A model generated the notes under the pieces. The model was not told the origin of the DNA. It worked only from the letters and a program-made list of their open reading frames with translations, and did no database searches. A program made the position numbers and the translations under genes. A stretch of DNA of 64,000 bases from Nocardioides sp. LHD-245 (lineage in GTDB: Bacteria > Actinomycetota > Actinomycetes > Propionibacteriales > Nocardioidaceae): the NCBI RefSeq assembly GCF_030929495.1, contig NZ_JAVFWN010000007.1:1-64000 (forward strand). The letters are read 5' to 3'. Shown piece after piece: positions 17,638 through 26,800 of this stretch (positions are counted from its first letter, which is position 1; each line of letters starts with the position of its first letter).

Positions 17638-17993
17638 CGGACTTCGAGCTGCACGATGATCTGCGCCGGGTCGTGCGACTCCACCTCGATGACGCCGGGC
17701 CGGTCGATCGAGATCGGGAACGTCTTCGTCCCGACGTCGTAGGCGAACTCCTGCTCCGGGTCGGAGTGCATGTGCAGCGAGCCGGCGGTGTCGGCGGTCA
17801 CGACGAGGTCGATCGGCTGGCCGGCGGAGACCTTGACCCGGTCGCCCTTCGGCGTGATCTCGCCGTCCTTGACGGTGATGTCGACGACGACCTTCTCGTC
17901 GGTGCTCGCCTCGTCCCCGGAGCCGCACGCGGTGGCGGTCCCGAGGAGCATGATCCCGGCGAGCGCCGCGCCGACGATGCGCAGCCGCTGCAT
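17634..17993 (-). CDS. Cupredoxin-like lipoprotein
   Basis: The 119-residue protein has a signal peptide ending in LLGTATACGSG, where the cysteine is the probable lipidation site. A small beta-sandwich domain of the EfeO/cupredoxin type follows: VVVDITVKDGEITPKGDRVK, then QPIDLVVTADTAGSLHMHSD and a C-terminal GVIEVESHDPAQIIVQLEV. The HMHSD and ESHD histidines could bind metal, although a full type-I copper set (with Cys) is not present. AGGAGGAAGC lies just upstream of ATG 17991-17993, fixing the start. It overlaps the following membrane protein gene by four bases. Confidence 0.75.
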   Translation of the reverse strand: MQRLRIVGAALAGIMLLGTATACGSGDEASTDEKVVVDITVKDGEITPKGDRVKVSAGQPIDLVVTADTAGSLHMHSDPEQEFAYDVGTKTFPISIDRPGVIEVESHDPAQIIVQLEVR

Positions 17994-18134
17994 GCTTCCT
18001 CCTCATCGCAGAACACCCGCGGACGAATCCGCGGATGATCGGTGTCGTCTGCCAGAATCTCATGTGATCCCAAGGCGACCCGATGGGGCCGGTCGCCGAT
18101 CGTCCGGGGATCCGTCCAGAGGCGGGAGTACGAC
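17994..18134. other. Divergent intergenic region
   Basis: This 141-base interval separates the lipoprotein gene (minus) from the acyltransferase gene (plus). It contains the AGGAGG ribosome binding site of the former and GGGAG (18124-18128) six bases before the latter. An inverted repeat CCGCGGa-CGAATC-CGCGG is centred near 18022 (CCGCGGACGAATCCGCGG), which may be a regulator site or part of a leader hairpin. Confidence 0.4.
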
Positions 18135-19601
18135 GTGGTCGATCGGGTGCGTCCACGCGATCTGACGTTCCTCGAGCAGGAGTCGCCGCAGACGCCGCAG
18201 CACAACGCGACCATCGAGATCTTCGATCCCGGCGAGGGGCCTGACGCGTTCGACCACGCCCGCCTCGTGGCGCTGGTCCGCGACCGGATCGCGTTCGTGC
18301 CGCGCTACCGGCAGCGGCTGCAGGCGATCCCCGGCCATCTGGCCAACCCGGTGTGGGTCGACGACGAGAAGTTCGACCTCGGCTTCCACGTACGCCGCTC
18401 CGCGCTCCCGCGCCCCGGCACGTCCGCCCAGCTCCTCGAGCTGGTCGCGCGGATCGTGTCCCGCCCGCTCGACCGCAGCCGCCCGCTGTGGGAGATCTAC
18501 TTCGTCGAGGGCCTCGAGGGCGGCCGGGTCGCGCTGCTCTCCAAGGCGCACCAGGCGCTCGTCGACGGCGTCCACACCGTCGACCTCGGCCAGCTCCTGC
18601 TCGACCTCCAGCCCGAGGCCCGCGCGCTCGATCCCGACGACTGGGCGCCGCGGCGCCCACCCAACCCGGCCCACCTGCTGGGCGGTGCGGTGCGCGACAA
18701 CCTCACCGACCCCGGTGAGCTGATCGACACCGTCCGCACCGGCTCGCGCGCCCTGGCGCGCACCGCCGACCGGCGCAGCGAGCGGGCCCGCTCCTTCCTG
18801 GCGGCCGCGACCGGCCGCCGGCCCAAGACCGGCGGCGTCATCAACGGACCGCTCTCCCAGCAGCGCCGGATCGTCACCATCGAGACCTGCCTCGCCGACT
18901 ACCGCCGGATCCGCGAGGCCCATGGCGGCACCGTCAACGACGTCATCCTCGCCACCGTCACCGGCGCCCTGCGGGCCTGGCTGATGACCCGCGCCGAGTC
19001 ACTCGGCGGCCTGCGCCAGGTGCGCGCCGTCGTCCCCGTCTCGGTCATCGACGAGGAGCTCGAGGCCACCTCGCTCGGCACCCAGATCGCCGCGCACTTC
19101 GTCGACCTGCCGGTGGGGGAGCCGAGCCCGGTCGTGCGCCTGCACCAGGTCTCCTACTCCTTCCAGGCGCACAAGGACACCGGCCGCAGCGTCGCCGCCA
19201 ACCGGCTCGCCGGGATCGCCGGCTTCGCGCCGACCACCTTCCACGCGATCGGGTCGCGCGTGGCCTCGGCCGAGCTGCGCCGCGGCTACCAGCTCTCGGT
19301 CACCAACGTCCCCGGCCCCCAGGCCCCGCTGTACGCCGCCGGCGCGCGGATGCTCGCCAGCTACCCGGTCCCGCCGCTGACGCCCGGCCATCCGTTGGCG
19401 ATCGGCGTGACGTCGTACGACGGCGGGGTGTTCTACGGCATCACCGCCGACCGCGACTGGATCCCCGACGCCGAGCTCCTGGGTGCCTGCGTGCGCGAGG
19501 CGCTCGACGAGCTGATCGACCTGTCCTCGGCCACCCGACAGCGTGCGCCCCGGGGGCGCCGTACGACGGCCAGGAAGGGCCCGGCGAAGGACGAGTCATG
19601 A
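18135..19601 (+). CDS. WS/DGAT-family O-acyltransferase with a substituted active-site motif
   Basis: The 488-residue protein has the N-terminal acyltransferase domain (RPRDLTFLEQESPQTPQHNA, then LDRSRPLWEIYFVEG) and the C-terminal DUF1298-type domain (NDVILATVTGALRAWL, LSVTNVPGPQAPLYAAGARM, YPVPPLTPGHPLAIGVTSYDG). Family members make wax esters and triacylglycerol from acyl-CoA. The canonical HHxxxDG motif reads HQALVDG (His139, Gln140), so the second, catalytic histidine is replaced by glutamine (codon CAG). The enzyme may therefore be inactive in the classical reaction or act otherwise. GTG 18135 is chosen because GGGAG lies six bases upstream. A tiny membrane protein gene overlaps its 3' end (ATGA). 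Confidence 0.85.
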   Translation: MVDRVRPRDLTFLEQESPQTPQHNATIEIFDPGEGPDAFDHARLVALVRDRIAFVPRYRQRLQAIPGHLANPVWVDDEKFDLGFHVRRSALPRPGTSAQLLELVARIVSRPLDRSRPLWEIYFVEGLEGGRVALLSKAHQALVDGVHTVDLGQLLLDLQPEARALDPDDWAPRRPPNPAHLLGGAVRDNLTDPGELIDTVRTGSRALARTADRRSERARSFLAAATGRRPKTGGVINGPLSQQRRIVTIETCLADYRRIREAHGGTVNDVILATVTGALRAWLMTRAESLGGLRQVRAVVPVSVIDEELEATSLGTQIAAHFVDLPVGEPSPVVRLHQVSYSFQAHKDTGRSVAANRLAGIAGFAPTTFHAIGSRVASAELRRGYQLSVTNVPGPQAPLYAAGARMLASYPVPPLTPGHPLAIGVTSYDGGVFYGITADRDWIPDAELLGACVREALDELIDLSSATRQRAPRGRRTTARKGPAKDES

Positions 19602-19777
19602 TCGCGCTGCATCTCGGTGCCCTGCATCCCGTCGAGCAGATCGCGACGATCGTGCTCGCCTTCGGGCCGTTCGTGGTCCTGGGGATCGTCATCTTCTTCC
19701 GCCGCCGCGCGGAGGCGCGGGCCGACACCCCGGCCGACACCCCGGCTGACACCCCGGCCGACACCGAGCACGGCTGA
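19598..19777 (+). CDS. Small single-pass membrane protein with ADTP repeats
   Basis: The 59-residue protein begins MIALHLGALHPVEQIATIVL and has one membrane helix (about residues 13-34, ending in VVLGIVIFF), then an RRRAEAR basic stop and three ADTP repeats. The helix orientation predicted from the basic residues is C-terminus in the cytoplasm. Its ATG overlaps the stop of the acyltransferase gene by four bases (ATGA), implying coupled translation. Similar tiny helical proteins are common in actinobacterial genomes. No function is recognised; it could anchor or regulate the acyltransferase. Confidence 0.7.
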   Translation: MIALHLGALHPVEQIATIVLAFGPFVVLGIVIFFRRRAEARADTPADTPADTPADTEHG

Positions 19778-19784
19778 GCCTGGT

Positions 19785-19804
19785 CGGGGCATCAGGTTGC
19801 CCCG
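19785..19804. terminator. Convergent hairpin terminator
   Basis: CGGGGC (19785-19790) pairs with GCCCCG (19799-19804) around an 8-base loop. It lies between the plus-strand small membrane protein gene and the minus-strand MFS gene, overlapping the last codons of the latter, so it could serve both directions. Confidence 0.45.
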
Positions 19805-21375
19805 GTGACGGCCGGGGCAGCCGGGGCAGCCGGGGCAGCCGGGGCGGAGCGGACGGGACCGCGAGCGAGCACGTAGACGAACAGCACGCCCATGACCGTG
19901 GTTCCTGCCCACATGGCGTGCTGCCAGCCTTCGACGAACGACTCCTGCGCGGCGCGGACCAGCGCGTGCGACTGCGGAGCGGCAGGATCGGCGGCGGCGA
20001 CGGCGTTCGCTACGCCCTCGCGCGCGGCGTCGGCCATGTCCTTCGGGACGCCGTCGAGCTGGTCGTCGATGGCATGGCGATAGCCGGCCGAGAGGATCGC
20101 GCCGAGCAGGGCGACGCCCAGGGCTGTGCCGAACTCGCGGGTGACGTCGTTGAGCGCGGACGCGACGCCTTGGCGCTCGCGCGGCAGCGAGCTCGTGATC
20201 GCCTCGGTCGAGGGTGTCATCGACAGCCCCATGCCCACGCCCATGGCGAGCATGCCGGGCAGGACCGCGGCGTAGCCGTCGTCGACCGAGACCAGGCCGG
20301 CCATCAGGGCGAGGCCGGTGCCACCGAGGAGGATGCCGGTGGCCATGGTGGCGCGGGCGCCGACCCGCGCTGCGAGCTGCGGGGCGAGTCCGGAGGCGAG
20401 CATCATCAGCAGGGCCATGGGCATCATCGCCAGCGTGGCGCGCAGCGCCGACCAGCCGAGCACGGCCTGGAGGAACGGGAAGAGCACCACGAAGATCCCG
20501 GCCTGCACGCCGAAGACCGCCAGCAGCGAGACCGATCCGCTGGCCAGGCCGCGTTCGCGGAAGAGCCGTACGTCGAGCAGCGGTGCCATCCGGCGCAGCT
20601 CGCACGTGACGAAGGCGCCCGCGGCGACGAGGCCTCCGACCAGGCCGACGAGGGTGGCGGGCTCGGTCCACCCGTGCACCGGCCCCTCGTGGAGGGCGAA
20701 GATCAGCCCGAGCACGGCGAGGGCCGACGTGGTCGAGCCGACGATGTCGAACGGGTGCGCGGTGCGCTCGCGGGAGTTGGGCACCGACCGGACGACCATC
20801 AGGGCCGCGACGAGGACCAGTGCGACAGGCAGGACGAAGAGCCAACGCCAGCTGGCGACATCGACGAGCAGGGCGGACAGGTACATGCCGAGGATGCCGC
20901 CACCACCCGCGACTCCGGTCCACACGCCGATGCCCTTGGCACGCTCCTCCTCGGGGAAGGTCGAGGTGATCACGGCCAGGGTGACCGGCATGATCATGGC
21001 CGCGCCCACGCCGGCCGCGAATCTGGAGGCGAGCATCAGCTCCGACGAGGACGCCAGGCCGGCAGCCACGTTCGCGCCGCCGAAGACTGCCAGGCCCACG
21101 AGCAGCACCGGCTTGCGGCCGACCCGGTCGCCCAGAGCACCCAGCGGCAGGAGCAGTGCGGCGAGGCTGATCGTGTAGAGGTTGATGAACCACAGCACGG
21201 TGCTCTGCGAGGCGTCGAACTCGAGGGCGAGCTCGGGCTGGGCGACGTTGAGACCGGTGACGGACGCGATGACGGCCATCAGCGCGATGCAGACGGCGAT
21301 CAGGATCGCGCGGCGCCGTCGGGCGTCGTGGATGGTCGGGGCGTCGGCGGTGGCCGACGAGGGGTTCGTGCTCAT
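19792..21375 (-). CDS. DHA2-type MFS drug/proton antiporter
   Basis: The 527-residue protein has about 14 membrane helices, typical of the EmrB/QacA (DHA2) branch. Motif A is clear (LPLGALGDRVGRKPVLLVG). Helix 4/5 carries RFAAGVGAAMIMPVTLAVIT, matching the motif C area, followed by GVWTGVAGGGGILGMYLSAL. Such proteins export cationic drugs, biocides or antibiotics by proton exchange in the cytoplasmic membrane. The C-terminus is a low-complexity APAAPAAP tail. AGAAGGGA precedes ATG 21375. It lies 81 bases upstream of a methyltransferase gene on the same strand, and a divergent XRE-cupin regulator lies beyond that gene. The substrate is unknown. Confidence 0.9.
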   Translation of the reverse strand: MSTNPSSATADAPTIHDARRRRAILIAVCIALMAVIASVTGLNVAQPELALEFDASQSTVLWFINLYTISLAALLLPLGALGDRVGRKPVLLVGLAVFGGANVAAGLASSSELMLASRFAAGVGAAMIMPVTLAVITSTFPEEERAKGIGVWTGVAGGGGILGMYLSALLVDVASWRWLFVLPVALVLVAALMVVRSVPNSRERTAHPFDIVGSTTSALAVLGLIFALHEGPVHGWTEPATLVGLVGGLVAAGAFVTCELRRMAPLLDVRLFRERGLASGSVSLLAVFGVQAGIFVVLFPFLQAVLGWSALRATLAMMPMALLMMLASGLAPQLAARVGARATMATGILLGGTGLALMAGLVSVDDGYAAVLPGMLAMGVGMGLSMTPSTEAITSSLPRERQGVASALNDVTREFGTALGVALLGAILSAGYRHAIDDQLDGVPKDMADAAREGVANAVAAADPAAPQSHALVRAAQESFVEGWQHAMWAGTTVMGVLFVYVLARGPVRSAPAAPAAPAAPAVTGAT

Positions 21376-21456
21376 GGGGATTCCCTTCTGTCCGCCAGAG
21401 GCGGGACGAGGACGCGCCGGTGCCCGGACCGGGCAGCGGCGAGCCGGACAGCCGGG

Positions 21457-22101
21457 TCAGCGGCGCCGGGTCGCCCGAACGACGACGTCGTGCAGGGTGA
21501 CCGCGCCCGCGGGGTGGCCGGTCACCGCGCGGTGTGACTCCTCGGCGGTGACGACGTCCCACTCGGTCGGATCGAGTCGAGCCGTGATCTCGGCGGCCGT
21601 CACGGACGCCGCGGCCGGAGGTTCCTCCCGGCCTGGTTCGCGTCCGGGTCCGTGGTCGTGGTGAAGGTGCCCGACGATCAGCAGGGTGCCGCCGGGGGCC
21701 ACCCAGGCCGCGACGCGGTCGTAGAACGCCAGCTGGGGCAGGGCTGGGTGCGCGTAGTGGGTGGTGACCAGGTCGTAGGTCGTGTCCGGCTTCCAGCGGG
21801 ACAGGTCGGCGTGGACCCACCGGACCCGATCCGCGACGCCGCTCGCGGCGGCCCGCTCGGCCGCACGGGCCAGCGCCCGGTCCGCGATGTCCGCGGCGGT
21901 GACCTGCCAGCCGTGCGACGCGAGCCAGATCGCTTCCGCACCCGCGCCACATCCGGCATCGAGCGCCGTCCCGGGCTCGAGGTCACCGACTTCCTGCAGC
22001 AGGTGCGGGTTGGGCGGAGCGACCGCTTCGGTCGCGGGGGCGCCGGTGCGCTCGCTGCGCCAGTGCTGGTCCCAGTAGTCCTTGTCGAACGAGTGCGTCA
22101 T
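21457..22101 (-). CDS. Class I SAM-dependent methyltransferase
   Basis: The 214-residue protein begins MTHSFDKDYWDQHW, a typical opening for TehB/UbiE-like methyltransferases. Motif I is ALDAGCGAGAEAIWLASHG, motif II ends VTAADIADRALARA, and motif III contains YDLVTTHYAHPALPQ, followed by WVAPGGTLLIVGHLHHDHG. The His/Asp-rich HLHHDHG segment and a short acidic insert follow motif III. The substrate cannot be assigned; small-molecule or metalloid (tellurite-type) methylation is possible. ATG 22101 was chosen because it begins the MTHSF motif. It is divergent from an XRE-cupin regulator gene 94 bases away and is followed by the MFS exporter, suggesting a small detoxification unit. Confidence 0.85.
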   Translation of the reverse strand: MTHSFDKDYWDQHWRSERTGAPATEAVAPPNPHLLQEVGDLEPGTALDAGCGAGAEAIWLASHGWQVTAADIADRALARAAERAAASGVADRVRWVHADLSRWKPDTTYDLVTTHYAHPALPQLAFYDRVAAWVAPGGTLLIVGHLHHDHGPGREPGREEPPAAASVTAAEITARLDPTEWDVVTAEESHRAVTGHPAGAVTLHDVVVRATRRR

Positions 22102-22172
22102 CGCGGCCTTCCTCACGTGTCTCATGCCTGCATCTCGATCGTGAGCCGCATCGGGCGGATTCGCAAACGTTG

Positions 22173-22186
22173 TTGCCGAATGGCAA
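22173..22186. promoter_or_regulatory. Candidate operator between the methyltransferase and XRE-cupin genes
   Basis: TTGCC-gaat-GGCAA is a perfect 5-4-5 palindrome 9 bases before ATG 22196. A related GCAA-acgttg-TTGC repeat overlaps it on the left (22163-22176). Its position is suited to autoregulation by the XRE protein. Confidence 0.5.
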
Positions 22187-22195
22187 ACTGGCGGC

Positions 22196-22798
22196 ATGGA
22201 CGACACGACCGGCCGCACCCTCGACGCCGTCGGACCGCGTCTCAGGCAGCTGCGCCAGCGGCGCGACATCACCCTCAGCGATCTCGCCGAGGAGACCGGG
22301 ATCTCGACCAGCACCCTGTCCCGGCTCGAGGCCGGCCTACGGCGACCCACCCTGGAGCAGCTGTTGCCCCTGGCCCGCGCCTACGGCGTCACCCTCGACG
22401 AGCTGGTCGACGCACCACCGACCGGGAACCCCCGCGTCAACCTGCGCCCCATCTCGTGCGCGGACGGATCCACGATCCTTCCCCTGACCCGTAGGCCAGG
22501 CGGGATCCAGGCCTACAAGTTCGTGCTCCCGACAGGTCGCGACGACGCCGAGCCCGACCTGCGTGTCCACGAGGGGTACGACTGGCTCTATGTCCTCAAC
22601 GGACGGCTCCGACTCGTGCTGGGGGAGCACGATCTCATCCTGGAGCCCGGCGAGGCCGCGGAGTTCGACACCCGCACCCCGCACTGGACCGCGGCCACCA
22701 GTGCAGGCCCCGTGGAGTACCTCAGCCTGATCGGCAAGCAGGGCGAACGCGCCCACGTCCGGGCCGCCCCGAGCCGCACGACCCCGGCTAGCGGCTGA
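22196..22798 (+). CDS. XRE-family transcriptional regulator with C-terminal cupin
   Basis: The 200-residue protein has an N-terminal Cro/C1-type helix-turn-helix (VGPRLRQLRQRRDITLSDLA, then EETGISTSTLSRLEAGLRRP) and a C-terminal cupin (LRVHEGYDWLYVLNGRLRLV, then LEPGEAAEFDTRTPHWTAA). XRE-cupin proteins sense small ligands and usually control an adjacent gene. Here the likely targets are the divergent methyltransferase and the exporter behind it, as well as itself. A palindrome lies directly before its start codon. The mRNA may be leaderless or weakly ribosome-bound, since only GGCGG precedes ATG 22196. Its 3' end overlaps the convergent DUF2505 gene by 11 bases. Confidence 0.88.
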   Translation: MDDTTGRTLDAVGPRLRQLRQRRDITLSDLAEETGISTSTLSRLEAGLRRPTLEQLLPLARAYGVTLDELVDAPPTGNPRVNLRPISCADGSTILPLTRRPGGIQAYKFVLPTGRDDAEPDLRVHEGYDWLYVLNGRLRLVLGEHDLILEPGEAAEFDTRTPHWTAATSAGPVEYLSLIGKQGERAHVRAAPSRTTPASG

Positions 22799-23270
22799 GC
22801 CACTCCTTGCCGGTGCGCTCCTCGGCGCGCAGCGCGCTGCCGAGCAGCTTGGCCAGCAACTCCTCGATCTTGCCCGCGACGAGCGGGATCTTCACCTTGA
22901 TCTCCAGCTCGACGGTCTCCGTGGTGACGCCGTCGGACTCGTTGAGCCGGACCGTGCCGTTGATCTCGCCGGGCTTGCCCGGGATGCCCACCGTGATGGT
23001 CGCGGCATGGGGGCTCGACCAGGTCTCGGTCTGCACGATCGTGGTGGTCGCGCCGATGAACTTCTTCGCGAACGCCGGCACCTTGTCGGTCGGCTGCTCC
23101 ATCTCGATCCGCACGGCCTTCGCGTCGACATTGCCCTCGATCTCGACGGCGTACGACGTCGCGCGCTGGTTGCGGCAGACCGTCTCCCGGAAGACCGGGT
23201 CGGTGAGCATCGCCGCGACCTCGATCGCGGTGGCGTCGTAGGTCATCTCGTGCACCAGTCGGGTCGCCAT
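22788..23270 (-). CDS. DUF2505 family protein
   Basis: The 160-residue protein has the DUF2505 (START/SRPBCC-like) pattern: MTYDATAIEVAAMLTDPVFR, ETVCRNQRAT, then a C-terminal KIPLVAGKIEELLAKLL. Members are small cytoplasmic actinobacterial proteins of unknown function with a likely lipid- or ligand-binding helix-grip fold. It is the second of a tandem pair. Only one base separates its start (23270) from the upstream paralogue's stop (23272), so both are on one mRNA. The 3' end overlaps the convergent XRE-cupin gene. Confidence 0.85.
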   Translation of the reverse strand: MATRLVHEMTYDATAIEVAAMLTDPVFRETVCRNQRATSYAVEIEGNVDAKAVRIEMEQPTDKVPAFAKKFIGATTTIVQTETWSSPHAATITVGIPGKPGEINGTVRLNESDGVTTETVELEIKVKIPLVAGKIEELLAKLLGSALRAEERTGKEWLSR

Positions 23271-23271
23271 C

Positions 23272-23766
23272 TCAGCGCTCTCCCTTCAACCAGGCCGTGC
23301 CCACCGCGTGCTCCACGGTGAGACCGGCGTCGATGTTGTCGACCATCAGCTTCTCGAGCTTGCCGGCCACCAGCGGGACCTTGACGGTGACCTCGAGCTC
23401 CTGGACGTACGTCGTACCCGCCGCGGAGGGCGTGAGACGGAGGCTGCCAACTGCCCTGGTCGGCTTGCCGGGCGCGGTGATCTCGATCGTGCCGGATGTG
23501 GCGTCGGCCCACTCCTCGCGGACCACCGCGCGGGTGGTGTCGCCGGCGATCTTCTTCGCGATGGCAGGCAGTCCGGCGGTGTTCTGCACCTGGTCGCTGA
23601 CCAGGGAGAAACCGGACCCGGCCGGAGTGACGCTCACCTCGATCGAGACGACCTCCTGCGCGGCAGCGACCTTCTCCCGGAAGGCGGGGTCCGCGAGCAT
23701 GGCGAACACCTCGTCCGGGGCGGCGTCGTAGGGGAGCTCTCGACTGTGTCGCATACGAGACATCAT
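23272..23766 (-). CDS. DUF2505 family protein (paralogue)
   Basis: The 164-residue protein shows the same fold signature as its neighbour: RELPYDAAPDEVFAMLADPA, FREKVAAAQEV and KVPLVAGKLEKLMVDNI. The pair probably arose by tandem duplication and has diverged. Start codons at 23766, 23763 and 23754 are all possible; the conserved domain begins at the last (MRHSREL). No strong ribosome binding site is visible. It is divergent from the NAD-glutamate dehydrogenase gene, about 50 bases away. No function is known. Confidence 0.83.
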   Translation of the reverse strand: MMSRMRHSRELPYDAAPDEVFAMLADPAFREKVAAAQEVVSIEVSVTPAGSGFSLVSDQVQNTAGLPAIAKKIAGDTTRAVVREEWADATSGTIEITAPGKPTRAVGSLRLTPSAAGTTYVQELEVTVKVPLVAGKLEKLMVDNIDAGLTVEHAVGTAWLKGER

Positions 23767-23816
23767 GGCGCATGTCCCGGTTGTGAGCGGTCATGGCCAG
23801 GTCCTAGGGTCGAGGT

Positions 23817-26800
23817 GTGTCAATGACGACGCCGCCGCCCTCGGCACAGGGGGCAGACCGTGACCGCATCTTCGAGCAGGCCGCCGCTGCGGCCGGACCG
23901 GCCAAGGGGCCCGGGGCGCCGCCCCGTGATGCGCTCCCCGCGCTGCTGCCGGCCTACTACCGGCACGTCGCGACCGAGGAGCTCGCCAGCCGCAGCGATC
24001 TCGACGTCTACGGCGCCTTCGCCGCTCACCACCATCTCGCGCTCGAGCGCGCGCCGGGGCAGGCCAAGGTCCGGGTGCACACGCCCACCGTGGCCGAGAA
24101 CGGCTGGTCGGCCGGCGGCCACTCCGTCGTCGAGGTCGTCGCCGACGACACGCCGTTCCTGGTCGACTCGCTGACCATGGAGCTCTCCCGGGGCCTCCAC
24201 GAGGTGCGCACCGTGGTCCACCCGACCTTCGACGTACGCCGCGACGAGGCGGGTCGCCTGGTCTCGGCGGAGCCGGTGGCGTCCGGGTCCACGGCGCCGG
24301 CCGAGGGCCTGGTCCGCGAGTCCTGGATGCACGTCGAGATCGGCCGGCTCAGCGGCGAGGGCGACGACACCCCCGAGCAGGTCGCGGCCGACTGCCGCAG
24401 GGTGCTCGGCGACGTGCGCGCCTCCGTCGACGACTGGCCGGCCATGCAGGAGCGGGTCGCCGAGGTCGTCGCCGGCCTGGCCGCCGACCCGCCGCCGCTC
24501 GACGCCGACGAGGTCCGGCAGGCCGCCGAGCTCCTCGGCTGGCTCGCCGACGAGCACTTCACCTTCCTGGGCTACCGCGAGTACGTCCTCGACCGGGTGG
24601 CTGTCGCGGGTGAGCCGGAGGACGATGTGCTGCGCCCGGTCCCGGGCACCGGACTCGGCATCCTGCGCGAGAACCCGGCCGAGGGCGACACCTCGATCGC
24701 GTTCAGCCGTCTGCCGGAGGCGGTGAAGGCCAAGGCCCGCGAGAAGCGGCTCCTCGTCCTGGCCAAGGCCAACTCCCGCTCCACGGTGCACCGCCCGGCC
24801 TATCTCGACTACGTGGGCGTGAAGACCTTCGGTCCCGACGGGGAGGTCGTGGGGGAGCGGCGGTTCCTCGGCCTGCTGTCCAGTGCCGCCTACACCGAGT
24901 CGCTGCTGCGGATCCCGCTGCTGCGGGAGAAGGTCGACGAGGTGCTCGCCCGCGGGGGGTACGACGCCCGCAGCCACGACGGCGCCGCGCTCCTCGACAC
25001 GCTTGAGACCTACCCCCGCGACGAGCTGTTCCACACCCCGGTCGACGAGCTGGCCCCGATCGTCGAGGCGGCGATGCGGGCCCGCGAGCGTCGCGCCGTG
25101 CGCCTGTTCATCCGGCGCGACACCTACGCGCGCTATCTCTCGGTCCTCGTCTACCTCCCGCGCGACCGCTACAACACCGGCGTGCGCCACCGGTTCGTGC
25201 AGATCCTCATCGAGCAGATCGGCAAGGGCCGGATCGGTCCCGACGCGGTCGAGTTCAACGTCAGCATCAACGAGTCGACGACCGCGCGCGTGCACTTCGT
25301 CGTGCATCTGCCCAAGGGCGAGCTGATCCCCGACGACATCGACACCGCCGACCTCGAGCGCCGCCTGATCGAGGCGTCCCGCTCGTGGCAGGAGGACTTC
25401 CTGCAGGCCGTCGTCGCGGAGTACGGCGAGGAGGCCGGCGCCCTGCTCGGCCGCCGCTACCTCGACGCCTTCCCCGAGGCCTACAAGGAGGACTTCACCC
25501 CGCGCACCGCCGCGGTCGACCTCGGCCGGATCGAGGGGATCCAGGGCGAGGAGGGCCGCGACCAGTCGCTCTACGCCGAGGTCGACGCGGCCGACGGCGA
25601 GGCCCGCCTCAAGATGTTCCGGATCGGCGATCCGCTCTCCCTCAGCGCGGTGCTGCCGATGCTGTCGTCGATGGGCGTCGAGGTCGTCGACGAGCGGCCC
25701 TACGCGCTGGCCGGCCTGGAGCGGCGCACCCACATCTACGACTTCGGCCTGCGCTACGACGAGGCGCTGCCCGACCACGCCCGCGAGCTGTTCTCCGCCG
25801 CCATGCGCGCCATGTGGGACGGGCACACGGAGACCGACGGCTTCAACCGGCTGGTGCTGCGCGCCCAGCTCACCTGGCGGCAGGCGATGCTGCTGCGCGC
25901 CTACGCGAAGTACATGAAGCAGGGCAGCAGCCCCTTCGCGGTCGACTCCATCGAGCAGGCGCTGGTCGACAACGTCGACCTCGCCCAGCTCCTGGTGGCG
26001 CTCTTCGAGGTGCGCTTCGACCCCGCCGCCGAGGGCGACCGCGCCGCGCGCGAGGAAGCCCTGGCCGACAAGATCCGGACCGCGCTCGACGACGTCGTCA
26101 GCCTCGCCCACGACCGGATCCTGCGGTCCTACCTGACCCACATCTGCAGCACCCTGCGGACCAACTACTTCCAGACCGACGGCGGTGCCCCGAAGCCGTA
26201 CCTCTCGCTCAAGCTGGAGCCGTCGGCGATCCCGGACCTCCCCGAGCCGCGGCCGAAGTTCGAGATCTTCGTCTACAGCCCCCGGGTCGAGGGCGTGCAC
26301 CTGCGTTTCGGCGCGGTGGCGCGCGGCGGTCTGCGCTGGTCGGACCGGCGTGACGACTTCCGCACCGAGATCCTCGGCCTGGTCAAGGCGCAGATGGTGA
26401 AGAACACCGTGATCGTGCCGGTGGGCGCGAAGGGCGGGTTCTACGCCAAGCAGCTGCCCGACAGCGCCGACCGGGAGGCCTGGCTGGCCGAGGGAGTGGC
26501 CTGCTACACGACCTTCATCCGCGGCCTGCTCGACGTGACCGACAACCTCGTCGGCGGCGCCACGGTGCCGCCGCCCGATGTCGTGCGCCACGACGCCGAC
26601 GACTCCTACCTCGTGGTCGCCGCCGACAAGGGCACCGCGACCTTCTCCGACATCGCCAACGGCGTCTCGGCCGACTACCGGTTCTGGCTGGGCGACGCCT
26701 TCGCCAGCGGCGGCTCGGTCGGCTACGACCACAAGGCGATGGGGATCACCGCCAAGGGCGCCTGGGTGTCGGTGCGCCGGCACTTCCGCGAGATGGGCGT

